Shown piece after piece: positions 46,539 through 56,619 of a DNA stretch of 64,000 bases. The first letter of the stretch is position 1. Each line of letters starts with the position of its first letter. Source of the stretch: Clostridium sp. DL-VIII. Lineage in GTDB: Bacteria; Bacillota; Clostridia; Clostridiales; Clostridiaceae. Location: contig NZ_CM001240.1 in NCBI RefSeq assembly GCF_000230835.1, positions 5,777,279-5,841,278 of the forward strand. The letters run 5' to 3'. The notes under the pieces are model-generated. The model did no database searches and had not been told where the DNA came from. It was given only the letters and a program-made list of their open reading frames with translations. Made by a program: the position numbers and the translations under genes.

Positions 46539-46906
46539 AATATGATTATCAATATTCCAGTTATTACATAAGATTTGTTTCTTTTACATAAACCAATTAT
46601 AATTAACGCAAAAGAAATAATAATGATATAACCACTTTCTTATACTTCACACTTTTCTACTTTTACGGACTAAATTCTCACAAAATACTATTAAAACAAC
46701 AACTGCACTTAAATAAATATCTAAGTGCAGTTGTTGTTATTTATATACAATGTTTCATCTTAGTATTTGTTTCGCCCTTTAAGAAAATATAAAAACTTTT
46801 AACTGTATTCTTAATAATGGAGAAGAGATTTTATTAGAATATGAAGTAATAATTCACACATTAACTGATACTTCAAAGCTTAGTTTGATGGCTTAAACCT
46901 GCAGGA
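46539..46906. other. Intergenic stretch with terminator and a short coding-like fragment
   Basis: A 17-base perfect hairpin (AACAACAACTGCACTTA with its complement, 46695-46739) followed by TTATTTATA ends tetR transcripts. Downstream, about 46794-46895 on the plus strand reads TFNCILNNGEEILLEYEVII followed by HTLTDTSKLSLMA and a stop, with no start codon. It looks like the tail of a lost gene whose family I cannot name. Confidence 0.5.
46695..46739 (+). terminator. tetR terminator
   Basis: AACAACAACTGCACTTA and TAAGTGCAGTTGTTGTT form a perfect 17-bp stem with a 10-base AT loop, then a T-rich run; usable on both strands. Confidence 0.75.
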
Positions 46907-47788
46907 TTAAGTATTTTCTTGCATTAACGTTATGAAGGACTTTAATGCTGGAGAAATCCATTTGTCCTTATGGCAAATAACTTGTGTCCTAATATCAAAA
47001 GCTGGTCCACTCCAATTAAGTTCTATTAACTGTTTGCTATCCAATTCATTAAGAACAGTAAACCGTGGAAGTAATGTTATACCAAAACCCAAAATAGTAA
47101 GCTGCTTAATTGTTTGAATATTACTAGTTTCTAAGGTTATTTTAGACGTAACCTTTGTATCTGATAAAATTTTTTCAAAAATACTTCTGAAGAAGCATCC
47201 TTGTCTGGTAAGTAACAGTGGATGTTCTGACAAATCTTCGGAGCAAACACTGCCCTTTTGTAGTAAAGGGTGGTTAGGAGCAACTAATAACGATACTGGT
47301 TCTTCTTGACTGGATTTTATAACAAATTCAGGATAAGATATTTCCGAATCTAGTAAAATTGCTACATCAATTTGGTTATCCCGCAATAATGATTGTAGTT
47401 CCCGGGAATTACCGGTTTTTAGAACAAGTTCAACCTCAGGATAAAGTTCATTGTATTCTTTTAGAATGTTAGGAAGTTTAAAAGCGCAAATAGATTCAAC
47501 CACACCAATAGAAAGGGTTCCTTTGATAATATTTGAATCAGAGGCAACACCTTTAGCATTTTCCCAGATATTGAGCAATTGTTTGGCGTATAAAAGAAAT
47601 TCTTTTCCTTCAGAGGTTAAGAATATTTTTTTGCCAATTCTCTCAAATAATTGAATACCTAATTCTTTTTCTAGTAACTGAATTTGAGAAGTAATAGATG
47701 ACTGTACATATCCCAATACATTTGCTGTTTGAGTAAAACTATTCAATCTTGCAACAGCTGTAAAGGTTACTAATTGTTTCATATCCAT
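46907..47788 (-). CDS. LysR-family transcriptional regulator
   Basis: 293 residues with a LysR helix-turn-helix at about 1-60 (MKQLVTFTAVARLNSFTQTA, YVQSSITSQIQLLEKELGIQ) and a periplasmic-binding-like effector domain. The start is set at MDMKQL, behind AAAGGGTG. The gene stands between the tetR terminator and the MFS transporter terminator. No divergent partner is present, so its target and effector are unknown. Confidence 0.92.
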   Translation of the reverse strand: MDMKQLVTFTAVARLNSFTQTANVLGYVQSSITSQIQLLEKELGIQLFERIGKKIFLTSEGKEFLLYAKQLLNIWENAKGVASDSNIIKGTLSIGVVESICAFKLPNILKEYNELYPEVELVLKTGNSRELQSLLRDNQIDVAILLDSEISYPEFVIKSSQEEPVSLLVAPNHPLLQKGSVCSEDLSEHPLLLTRQGCFFRSIFEKILSDTKVTSKITLETSNIQTIKQLTILGFGITLLPRFTVLNELDSKQLIELNWSGPAFDIRTQVICHKDKWISPALKSFITLMQENT

Positions 47789-47880
47789 ATTTTTCACCCT
47801 TTGTTATCGAAATTATTAATTATAATTACAAAAACTATTCACTAAACTAATTAATATGCTCATAATAACATAACCTTAGA

Positions 47881-47925
47881 AAAAAATCCATGACCACAAG
47901 AACATTTACAAGGTCATGGATTTTA
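47881..47925 (-). terminator. Terminator of the MFS transporter gene
   Basis: AAATCCATGACC pairs perfectly with GGTCATGGATTT; on the minus strand it is followed by TTTTTTCT. Confidence 0.8.
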
Positions 47926-47977
47926 TTAGATTTTCACACAATTGTAATTTTATTGAACCAGTTGTCCTGTGGAATGA

Positions 47978-49183
47978 TTAAAAATTTAAGCTGATACCTT
48001 TTTTAGAACTAATATGAAATAAAAACATTGTTAAACTTATACAACAAGCGATTAGCATTATAAAAGGCCAAACTGCAGTTATACCAAATTTATTTATATA
48101 CCCACCCATGGAAAGTATGCCAATAGCTCTTCCTAATGAGTAACAAATGAACATTAAGGAGGAGTAACGTCCTCTCATTTCTTCATTACTATTGTTTGCA
48201 AGATATACTCCAAAGTTTGTAGAATTTAGTATTTCTCCAATAGTCCAAAAAATTGTAGACAATATGAAAAGAGGAAAATGCCTAGAGAAGCCTATCATTC
48301 CAAAACCAATAGCGTATAAAATACCTCCAAAAGTTATATTAATAAGAGAGGATTTTTTTCTCATTAAATAGGTTATTACGGCTGTTAGTGAAACAACTGT
48401 AATTGCATTAATACTCATCAAGTAACCGAAAAATACAGGACCTTTACCATCGAATAAGCTATTTAACATAAGTGGCAATGAAAAACTGTTTTGTGCGTAG
48501 ATAAAACTATACATTAAATACATAAATAGAAAAAATGTGATTTTATAGTTTGTTTTTAACTCATGTATAAAGCCTGGCTTATTTTTGGTGTTAACTTTTA
48601 AATTTCTTTTCCCTTCATCTTTTATATTAAATACCACTAGGCCCACTGCGGCAAAAGAAGTAGCAGCATCGCAAATAAAAAACAATTTTAAATAATTATT
48701 AAACATAAACCCAGCTAAAAGTGTTCCAAGGGATACACCTAAATTCACCCCTAAATACAAAAGGGATTGTCCAGTTTTTCTTTTATTTGGAGGTAAAAAG
48801 TCATATAACATTGTATTTACTGTTGGCTTAACAGATGCGCTAAAGAAAGCCGATAGGAAAATTAAAATAACGATCCATATTTTGTTATTTATGAAGACAC
48901 ATGATAATATACATAATCCCGATAATGTTTGGGATAAAATATATGTGCCCTTTCGACTCCAATAATCAGAGATAATACCTCCCAGCATAGAACCTGGAAT
49001 CTGCAATAGAACTATGCAAGTTACCAGTATGCTAGCTGTTTTTGAATTGAATTGTAATTTATTAATTAGAAACATTGCTAAAAATGGGACAACAAAATCA
49101 CCAAGTCTATTTATTAATTGAATCCAAAATAATATATATACGTTTTTTGGTAATCCTTTGTAAAGTTTTATAAAATTAAACAT
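47978..49183 (-). CDS. MFS transporter (MdtH/DHA1-like)
   Basis: A 401-residue membrane protein with 12 predicted helices. The motif A region after helix 2 reads GGIISDYWSRKGTYI and the first helix carries NRLGDFVVPFLAMFLI. It resembles Firmicute MFS drug or metabolite exporters. An AAGGAG site precedes the ATG and a strong terminator follows. It is a single-gene unit; the substrate is unknown. Confidence 0.9.
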   Translation of the reverse strand: MFNFIKLYKGLPKNVYILFWIQLINRLGDFVVPFLAMFLINKLQFNSKTASILVTCIVLLQIPGSMLGGIISDYWSRKGTYILSQTLSGLCILSCVFINNKIWIVILIFLSAFFSASVKPTVNTMLYDFLPPNKRKTGQSLLYLGVNLGVSLGTLLAGFMFNNYLKLFFICDAATSFAAVGLVVFNIKDEGKRNLKVNTKNKPGFIHELKTNYKITFFLFMYLMYSFIYAQNSFSLPLMLNSLFDGKGPVFFGYLMSINAITVVSLTAVITYLMRKKSSLINITFGGILYAIGFGMIGFSRHFPLFILSTIFWTIGEILNSTNFGVYLANNSNEEMRGRYSSLMFICYSLGRAIGILSMGGYINKFGITAVWPFIMLIACCISLTMFLFHISSKKGISLNF

Positions 49184-49352
49184 TTGTATCTCCTTTATTT
49201 AGTGCTTTAAAAATTGTTTAATAGATGTGCCATGAAATTATATACAAATATAAGTTAAGGAGATTGTAGTCAAATTTTCTAATATATATATATCCAAGGC
49301 TAGACTAACTCCAGAATAATTATACTCCTTGATCATCATTAGCTATGGAGTA

Positions 49353-49991
49353 TTAATACCCTAGTTCTTCTCCAATGACTAATACGGTTATATTGCTTTG
49401 CAGAGGCTTTCGTTTAATGACAGAATAAACTCTGCATCCCCTGGTACTACTATGACAATCCATGCAAACTCCTGTTTTAATACAAGGATTGTCCCAATTT
49501 AATTTTTTTATGTTCAATGGTGCAGCTATAGTTTCATTTCTATTGAATGCTTCTTCAGTGTCACGGCATATTTTATTTACTCCAGCAGCTATTATAACCT
49601 TTTGAGGACCAAAGGTCATTGCGCTAACCCGGTTACCAACACAATCAATGTTTACCAATTCCCCATCCAATGTTATTGCGTTACTACTGCAAAGGAACAA
49701 ATCACAAGTAAGTTGCTGCCTTCTTATAGCTTGTTTTTCGTCTTTCGAAAGTGCAGGGTTATTGTGATCTAGGACAATTGCCTTTTTATCTAACGCCTTT
49801 TTTTGAATTCCCATTTCATAAATTGTTGCTGAACCGCCAAAACCGATTTTATCTCCTTCTTTGATGTAATCCATAATATATGTAGTTGCCTCCACTGAAG
49901 TTTCAAAATAAATTGCATCAAAGAAATTGTCTTTTAGAGATTCCACAACCCGTTCTCCAATTACTTTATCATGCCATTTTTTATTATCCAT
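49353..49991 (-). CDS. LUD-domain protein (LutC/YkgG-like, lactate-utilisation family)
   Basis: 212 residues with LUD-domain features: DKIGFGGSATIYEMGI, LTCDLFLCSSNAITLDGELV and NIDCVGNRVSAMTFGPQKVI. A C-terminal CMDCHSSTRGC motif has three Cys and could bind metal. A stand-alone LUD protein of this size is common in clostridia; there is no lutAB next to it. A CAGGAGG site precedes the ATG. A role in lactate or redox metabolism is inferred from the family name only. Confidence 0.85.
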   Translation of the reverse strand: MDNKKWHDKVIGERVVESLKDNFFDAIYFETSVEATTYIMDYIKEGDKIGFGGSATIYEMGIQKKALDKKAIVLDHNNPALSKDEKQAIRRQQLTCDLFLCSSNAITLDGELVNIDCVGNRVSAMTFGPQKVIIAAGVNKICRDTEEAFNRNETIAAPLNIKKLNWDNPCIKTGVCMDCHSSTRGCRVYSVIKRKPLQSNITVLVIGEELGY

Positions 49992-50346
49992 TATTATTCC
50001 TCCTGATTATATATAGTTTTATTAACTTATTGTCATGGACTCCAAGTGATTTTAATTATAATATTGATATTTTTAATATTTATATAATTTAATTACTCTC
50101 CTTTGCACATTTATGATATCATAGGGTATTGTATTAGTAAAATTAATAGTTTTGATTACATCGTTCGAAATAATCGATCGATATGCAATGTCGTAACATA
50201 ACACTTACCTTAGGCGTAAAACTAGTTCGTTCATTAATTGGGTACCGACAGCAAAATGCGAATTTACAACGTTAAGGAATAAAAAGCTGTAAATTGAATA
50301 ATCAGTTTTATTTATAGCATAAAAATAAAAAGGCAATAATGCCTTT
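49992..50346. other. Intergenic stretch with no gene
   Basis: 355 AT-rich bases between the LUD gene and the IS1182 element. Apart from a short hairpin AAAAAGGCA-ATAA-TGCCTTTTT at about 50328-50348 next to the IS end, I see no coding sequence or known RNA. Confidence 0.5.
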
Positions 50347-51879
50347 TTCAGATTGTAGACAAAAAGCATTTTCTTCTCGGTAAGAAAATGCTTTTTGTTA
50401 ATTTTAAGATGTTATTTATTAAGATTTTTCCTAATAAAATGCTAAAAGTGCTATCGACGCGATAGCCACCGTTCTTTTTCCATAAGTGACTTGCTATCTT
50501 TTTTAAATTCATGCACGCAAAAGTAAGCGTAACCTCCATTTTCATTTTGGCTAAGCCTCTTAAGTGTGTGTATCTCATACTGTGCTTTTCCTTGGCATCA
50601 GCGAAAACTCTTTCTATTGTTTCTTTTCTGCATTTATAAACAGAGTTTACGTACCTGTCATGTCTAAAATGATTTGCTTCCTCAAGATAATTCTCCCAAA
50701 CATGTCTAGTTACAAGTTTTTGATAATTTTTACTGCTTGTGCATTTATTTATGTTTGGGCACTTTTTACATTCGCATGGATTAGATTTATATTCTCTGTA
50801 TCCCTCTCTATTGGTAGTGCAATATTTTAATATTTTGTCATTCGGACAAATATAAAAATCATTATATTCATCATAAACATATTCATACTTTTTGAAAAAA
50901 CTATCCTTCGTCATCGGTCTTTTATATGGAAGTGTAGGCAAAATATTATCATCAAATAATGTTTTACATATGTAAGGTGTTATATATCCCGCATCCATAG
51001 CTATTGCTAGGATGTCGTTAATGCAATACTTTTCTTTCAAACTTTTGTATAAATCAATAAATCCAACACTGTCATGTACATTCCCGGATGTAACATGAAA
51101 ATCTAATATGTAGTTATTGTTATCACAAGCAGTATGAGCTAAATAGGCAAAACATTTTTCTTTATCACTTATAAAACATGCCACTATCCTTATCAGTAGT
51201 ACTTTCCAGAATTACCTTCGTGTCGGCTGATTTTTCAGTTTTTTTAAAGGCTTCTTGTCATGTATTTCCCTATCTTCATCAATTTCTTTTTCCAATTGAT
51301 CTTTATACTTTTTAGCTTCTGTTTCAATTTCCTTTTTAGTGTATTTTCTCTTATTAGCACTAGCTTTTATATGAATAGAATCTATGTATATCTCAGATAA
51401 ACTTATGAATCCATGTTTATCAGCTTCCTCTAATATTTTAGTGAAGATCACATTAAATAAATCAGTATCTTTAAATCTTCTTTCGTAATTTTTATTGAAA
51501 GTTGAAAAATGAGGTATTTTCTTATTAAAGGAGTATCCAATAAACCATCTATATGCTATGTTCATTTCAATTTCTCTTATCGTTTGTCTCATCGATGGAA
51601 TACCAAACAAATACTGAGTCATAATAATTTTAATTAATACTACTGGATCAATGCTTGGCGCGCCGAACGCAGAGTATAACTCTGCCACTTCATCATATAT
51701 AAAGTTAAAGTTATTGCATTATCAATTTTCCTAACTAAGTTATTTTTAGGAACTAAGGCGTCTACGCTATTAAATTCAATTTGAAATCTATTATCTACAT
51801 CTTTTCTTGTCATCATTTTTATCCCCCAATGTAATTTAAATTGAAAAATTAAAAGCTGTCGACTTTGTCGACAGCCTGA
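50347..51879 (-). mobile_element. IS1182-family insertion sequence, inactive
   Basis: The left end reads TCAGATTGTAGACAAA and the right end, inverted, CTCAGGCTGTCGACAAAG. The transposase between them is frameshifted twice. The right end overlaps the hairpin at 51879-51912, and another hairpin sits at the left end, in line with insertion next to terminator-like palindromes. Confidence 0.7.
50348..51816 (-). pseudogene. IS1182 transposase, two frameshifts
   Basis: Starts at 51816 (MMTRKDVDNRFQIEFNSVDA) with a GGGGG site. A slip after DNAITLT loses the frame, which resumes as EVAELYSAFGAPSIDPVVLI with the family's N-terminal domain and SEIYIDSIHIKASANK, which carries the first Asp. A second shift near 51220 separates it from SDKEKCFAYLAHTACDNNNY, the C-terminal catalytic half with ERVFADAKEKHSMRY. 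Total length would be about 480 residues, normal for IS1182. The last residues are encoded by the terminal hairpin. Confidence 0.8.
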
Positions 51880-51912
51880 GAGAAGTAATATAATATCTCA
51901 TATTACTTCTCT
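51879..51912 (-). terminator. Hairpin after the lytR-like gene
   Basis: AGAGAAGTAATAT pairs perfectly with ATATTACTTCTCT around an 8-base loop. It lies about 90 bases past the response regulator stop and directly against the IS1182 end. Confidence 0.55.
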
Positions 51913-51999
51913 TACTCTCAATTATTATATACTTTTAACTTCATGAATGGTCTTTAATTTTTATTTATGATATTTAAAAATTACGTTATATAATTTTCA

Positions 52000-52758
52000 T
52001 TATAATCCTAACGCCATTTTGACTTCCTTTACATGAGATCTACTCACTGGGATCTCATCTTTTTCGGTATTATCAACTATTAATTTATAAGTTCCATTAA
52101 ACCATGGATAAACTTCTTTTACCTTCTCAAGGTTAACAATATAACTTCTATGACATCTGAAAAAATTAGTTTTCTCAGATAACTCCTGTAAGGTTTTTGA
52201 CGTATAATAAATTTCTTTATCTGCTTTAATGTAATTTTTTTCTCCTTCAGAATAGCAAAATGAAATCTTATTAATATCAATGAGAATTATCCTTCCATTA
52301 TTTTCACACGGAATTCTTTTTAGACTTTTAGCCTGATCTAATTTATCTAATATGCAGACAATATTATTTTCATTTTTACTATTGATGGTACTCAATGCAC
52401 AATTTAATGATTCTATTATCCTCTTTTCATCATAAGGCTTTAATATATAATCATATATTTTAAGTTCAAAGGCTTTTACCGCATAACTATCATATGCTGT
52501 TAGAAAAATTATAATTGTATCTGGTAACACTACTTTTATTTCTTCTGCTAACTCTACCCCACTTTTCCCTGGAATATTAATATCAATAAAAACGATTTCC
52601 GGCTCTTCACTTTCTATTAATTTTAATGCACTTATTCCATCATATGCTTGTCCTGCAACTCTGAATCGGCTATCCTTTGATACTATATATTTGAGTTCAT
52701 CATTAGATATTTTCTCATCCTCAACTATTATTATTTTGATTTGATCTAATAATCTCAA
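52000..52758 (-). CDS. LytTR-family response regulator (LytR/BtsR-like)
   Basis: A receiver domain (about 1-120; phospho-Asp in FIDINIPGKSG) and a C-terminal LytTR DNA-binding domain (about 150-252; FFRCHRSYIVNLEKVKEVYP). The start is most likely the TTG at 52758, which has GGAGGGG upstream. The gene follows the kinase gene by about 20 bases. LytTR regulators bind direct repeats near the promoter of an adjacent target; here the divergent cstA gene is the obvious one. Confidence 0.92.
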   Translation of the reverse strand: MRLLDQIKIIIVEDEKISNDELKYIVSKDSRFRVAGQAYDGISALKLIESEEPEIVFIDINIPGKSGVELAEEIKVVLPDTIIIFLTAYDSYAVKAFELKIYDYILKPYDEKRIIESLNCALSTINSKNENNIVCILDKLDQAKSLKRIPCENNGRIILIDINKISFCYSEGEKNYIKADKEIYYTSKTLQELSEKTNFFRCHRSYIVNLEKVKEVYPWFNGTYKLIVDNTEKDEIPVSRSHVKEVKMALGL

Positions 52759-52778
52759 TTCAATCCCCTCCACTATAT

Positions 52779-53972
52779 TTATCTCGGAATATAAAAGTTA
52801 ACATTGCTGCCATTACTTGAACTTACTATATTTAATTTGCATTCCTCTCCATATAAAAATTTAAGTCTGTTATTTATATTTTCAAGCCCAATTCCTGTAG
52901 ATGTTGATTTCTCTGTATATCCAAATCCCACTCCATTATCACTAATTTCAATATAAATTTTATCTTCATTATCTCTAATAGAAATTGATACTTCTCCTCC
53001 ATCAATTTTTTTTAAAATGCCGTGTTTAATAGCATTTTCTACAATTGGTTGAAGTAAAAGTATTGGAAATTTTATATTTAACAGGCTTTCATCTATTGAG
53101 AATTTCACCAATAATCTATTTGAAAATCTAGCTTGTTCAATTGCTATATATGCTTTAATTAACTTTAATTCTTTCTCCAATGTAGAAAAATCCCCCTCTA
53201 TTTCTAAAGTGCTTCTAAAATAATTAGAAAGGTTTAATATTAAATCTTTTGCTTTTTCACCATCAGTTCTACAATAAGCACTTATAACATTGAGAGAATT
53301 AAATAGAAAGTGTGGCTCTATCTGTGCTTTCAAAGCTTTTAATTCTGCTACTTTATTTTCTTCCTTTAATTTAATTAGGTTAACTTCATCATCCACTAAT
53401 CTTTTTGAACTTTTAATTGCTGTAATTATTAAAAAAACTCCTATTGGATTTATAATTATCATAGATAAAGCTATTGTTTTTTCAAGTTCTATTGCTGCAT
53501 TTAGATCACTTGAAAATATTAAAATAATAATCATTTGAGTAATTTCCGCTATTACTGCTGCTAATCCTGCAATCAATGGACTTAATCTTTGTTTCTTAAA
53601 TAATAGCCTAAAACTTCCTCCAATTGCGCCTTCCACAACAGTTGATAGAGAACAAGCTAAGGCTGTAAATCCTCCAAAAGAATATCTATGTAATCCACTT
53701 ATGCATCCTACTATTATTCCAATACTCGGCCCTCCTAAATATCCTGCTACTATTGCTCCAATAGGTCTGCTGTTAGCTAATGAATTATCAGTAATGTATA
53801 TACCAAAATAAGTTCCTAAAATAGCTAGTATTGAAAATATAATGATAATGATTGCCTTATCCTTACGATCATACTTATCTTTTACTAAATGTTTCATAAT
53901 ACTAGTCTGTAAGATAATAAATGTAAACACTGTTATAAGTGCCATTTTTTCTAACATATTTAACATTAACAT
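52779..53972 (-). CDS. LytS-type sensor histidine kinase with 5TM sensor domain
   Basis: 397 residues. The N-terminus holds the 5TM-5TMR_LYT membrane sensor (NSRPIGAIVAGYLGGPSIGI, VGCISGLHRYSFGGFTALAC). The kinase follows, with KAQIEPHFLFNSLNVISAYC and the ATP-site motifs NAIKHG and DNGVGFG. There is no GAF domain, so it is shorter than E. coli BtsS (about 560). Such kinases sense extracellular pyruvate in characterised relatives. Start with GGGTGGAA upstream. Confidence 0.93.
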   Translation of the reverse strand: MLMLNMLEKMALITVFTFIILQTSIMKHLVKDKYDRKDKAIIIIIFSILAILGTYFGIYITDNSLANSRPIGAIVAGYLGGPSIGIIVGCISGLHRYSFGGFTALACSLSTVVEGAIGGSFRLLFKKQRLSPLIAGLAAVIAEITQMIIILIFSSDLNAAIELEKTIALSMIIINPIGVFLIITAIKSSKRLVDDEVNLIKLKEENKVAELKALKAQIEPHFLFNSLNVISAYCRTDGEKAKDLILNLSNYFRSTLEIEGDFSTLEKELKLIKAYIAIEQARFSNRLLVKFSIDESLLNIKFPILLLQPIVENAIKHGILKKIDGGEVSISIRDNEDKIYIEISDNGVGFGYTEKSTSTGIGLENINNRLKFLYGEECKLNIVSSSNGSNVNFYIPR

Positions 53973-54323
53973 ACTATTCCACCCTTTATTAGTCTACAGT
54001 TAGTGAAAAAAATCTCTATAGAAATTTCTTCATTAAATCTCATAATCATCAATTCTTAATTCTTAACTGGTTTACTTTTTAATAATTCATTAGTAATAAT
54101 AATTACAGGTTATATATACAACTAATAATCCTACTTTTATTATACTATGCTATAATAAAATCTCAAATTTTACTTTATTATGTATTATATTACTGCTAGT
54201 CACCCCAATATTTTGCTACTTTATCTTTAAAATATGATATTTCACCTATAATATATACTTATCATAACCTTTAGCTGATAAATTATATAAAAAGAAAACA
54301 TTTACAATAAAGGGGATGTAAAT
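53973..54323. other. Divergent promoter region between lytST and cstA
   Basis: 351 AT-rich bases with no gene. It must hold the promoters of both units and, if the LytTR model holds, a pair of direct repeats before cstA. I could not pick out a convincing pair by eye. Confidence 0.4.
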
Positions 54324-56117
54324 ATGAATTCAATTGTTTTAGTAATTATAGGTGCATTAATTTTAATTCTTGGGTATAGACTTTACGGTGCTTTCATTGC
54401 TGCAAAGGTATTAGCTTTAGATGAAACTAAAAAAGTTCCATCTGAGATATATGCTGATGGAAAAGATTATGTACCAACAAATAAGTGGGTACTTTTAGGC
54501 CATCACTTTGCTGCTATTGCAGGTGCTGGACCTCTTATTGGTCCAGTTCTAGCAGCGCAATTCGGATATCTTCCTGGAGCCCTATGGATATTAATCGGTT
54601 CTGTTGCTGCAGGAGCAGTACATGATATAGTAATGCTATTTGCATCAGTGAGGTTTGATGGTGAATCTATAGCTGAAATTGCAAAGCGTACTTTAGGAAA
54701 AAGAATTGGTTTCATAACTTCTATTTCTGTTATTTTTATTCTTATAATTACAATGGCAGGTCTTGGTTTACCAGTTGTTAATTCTCTTTACAACAGTCCT
54801 TGGGGAACCTTCACTGTTGGTGCTACTATTCCAATTGCTATTTTTGTAGGTATATATTTAAAATATATCAGGCCTGGCAAAATAGCTGAAGCAACTGTGA
54901 TAGGAATGGTATTAATAATGCTTGCTGTTATCTTTGGTCCACAAATTGAAGGAACAGCTCTTGGACATTTTTTAACTCTTGATATTAAGCAATTATCAGT
55001 AATACTAGTTATATACGGTTTCTGCGCTGCTGCTTTACCTGTATGGTTATTATTATTACCTCGTGATTATTTAAGTACTTATATGAAACTCGGAGTAATA
55101 GGGGCTTTAGTTGTTGGAATAGTATTAGTTAGACCTAATTTGCAAATGCCTGCAATAACTCAATATGTTAGCGGTGGTGGTCCCGTTGTAAATGGTAAAG
55201 TATTTCCATTTTTATTTATAACAATAGCTTGTGGAGCACTTTCTGGTTTTCACTCACTCATAAGCACAGGTACTACTCCAAAATTGATTAAAAATGAAAA
55301 AGATATCCTTCCAATAGGCTATGGCTCGATGCTCCTTGAAGCCTTTGTATCCTTAATGGCTTTGATTGCTGCTACTGCTCTACCTACTGCTGATTATTTT
55401 GCAATAAATTCTTTGCCTGATGTTTTTGCTAAATTAAATTTAGTTCCTCAAGATCTAGGAATGCTTGAAAGTCTAGTTGGTGAAACACTTGCAGGAAGAC
55501 CTGGAGGTTCTGTATCTTTAGCTGTTGGTATGACATATGTATTTCATAATTTACCTGGTGCATCAACCCTAATGTCTTACTGGTATCATTTTTGCATAAT
55601 GTTTGAAGCATTATTTATACTAACAACAATAGATTCAGGTACAAGAATAGGAAGATACTTATTACAAGATCTTTTTGGTAAAATGTACAAACCATTGGCT
55701 AATAGAGACTCAAAATTCAATCTTGTTTTCTTTAGTGCTTTAATGTCCATCACATGGGGATCATTGCTTTATAGCGGCAATATTTCGACTATCTGGCCAT
55801 TATTTGGAGTAGCTAATCAGACACTTGCTGCAATAGCCTTTGCAATTGGTACATCTGTACTTATTGAAATGGGAAAGAAGAAATATACTCCTATAACAAT
55901 ATTGCCTATGATATTTATTTCAATAACAACATCAACAGCTTCCATTGAGAATATATTTCAAAATTATATTCCAAACGGAAAGACTACTTTAACTGTTTTA
56001 TCCTTTATAATACTTGTTATGCTAATCATTATTTTATATGAATGCATTAAATCTTGGATGAAAAACTGGAATAAATACTCTGATGATAAAATAACCGCTG
56101 CTAAAAATACTATATAG
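54324..56117 (+). CDS. cstA: CstA-family carbon starvation / pyruvate transporter
   Basis: A 597-residue membrane protein with about 15-16 helices. Family signatures: HHFAAIAGAGPLIGPVLAAQ, VAAGAVHDIVMLFASVR with the charged loop FDGESIAEIAKRTLG, and CGALSGFHSLISTGTTPK. Relatives import pyruvate (BtsT) or peptides. Length fits the shorter Firmicute group; E. coli CstA and BtsT have about 700 residues. The position next to a LytST pair repeats the btsSR-btsT layout, so pyruvate-induced uptake is the best guess. An AAAGGGGATG site precedes the ATG. Confidence 0.92.
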   Translation: MNSIVLVIIGALILILGYRLYGAFIAAKVLALDETKKVPSEIYADGKDYVPTNKWVLLGHHFAAIAGAGPLIGPVLAAQFGYLPGALWILIGSVAAGAVHDIVMLFASVRFDGESIAEIAKRTLGKRIGFITSISVIFILIITMAGLGLPVVNSLYNSPWGTFTVGATIPIAIFVGIYLKYIRPGKIAEATVIGMVLIMLAVIFGPQIEGTALGHFLTLDIKQLSVILVIYGFCAAALPVWLLLLPRDYLSTYMKLGVIGALVVGIVLVRPNLQMPAITQYVSGGGPVVNGKVFPFLFITIACGALSGFHSLISTGTTPKLIKNEKDILPIGYGSMLLEAFVSLMALIAATALPTADYFAINSLPDVFAKLNLVPQDLGMLESLVGETLAGRPGGSVSLAVGMTYVFHNLPGASTLMSYWYHFCIMFEALFILTTIDSGTRIGRYLLQDLFGKMYKPLANRDSKFNLVFFSALMSITWGSLLYSGNISTIWPLFGVANQTLAAIAFAIGTSVLIEMGKKKYTPITILPMIFISITTSTASIENIFQNYIPNGKTTLTVLSFIILVMLIIILYECIKSWMKNWNKYSDDKITAAKNTI

Positions 56118-56140
56118 AAACGAAATATAAAATACTAACA

Positions 56141-56186
56141 AAAAAGTTCTACTAACCAATTTACGATTTGGTTAGTAGAACTTTCT
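56141..56186. terminator. Bidirectional terminator between cstA and the cyclophilin gene
   Basis: AAAGTTCTACTAACCAA pairs perfectly (17 bp) with TTGGTTAGTAGAACTTT; A and T runs flank it on both sides. Confidence 0.85.
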
Positions 56187-56211
56187 AATTTATATACCTA
56201 TATCTTAAGCA

Positions 56212-56611
56212 TTATTTTTTCTCAGGTTCTTTATATTGAACACCTTTTGTATCAACAGTAATTGATGTAATTACAACATCCTTTTTAGGTGCATCAGCTG
56301 AGTTTGTCTCTACATTTTGTATCTTATCTACTACATCCATGCCTGAAATTACTTTTCCAAAAGCTGCATAATCTCCATCAAGATTTGGTGCATCTCCTGA
56401 CATTATAAAAAACTGACTTCCTGCACTATCAGGATCTTGTGTCCTTGCCATGGAAAGAACACCCTTTGTATGCTTCAGACCATTCGGAAAACCATTTGAT
56501 GTGAATTCACCTTTTATTGAATATCCAGGTCCTCCAGTTCCATCTCCTTTTGGATCTCCTCCTTGAATCATAAAGCCTTTAATTACTCTATGAAATTTCA
56601 AGTTATTATAG
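56212..56611 (-). pseudogene. Lipoprotein cyclophilin (peptidyl-prolyl isomerase), 3' part
   Basis: Encodes the catalytic core: [20 protein letters not shown] with the active-site Arg, then [20 protein letters not shown] and [20 protein letters not shown]. The ORF begins at an internal Met created by the break. With the 5' part at 58003-58274, and counting the 8-base duplication once, it makes 672 bases, exactly 224 codons, giving an unbroken 223-residue protein ([16 protein letters not shown] across the join). The gene is disrupted only by the ISL3 element. Confidence 0.9.
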
Positions 56612-56619
56612 AAATTTTT

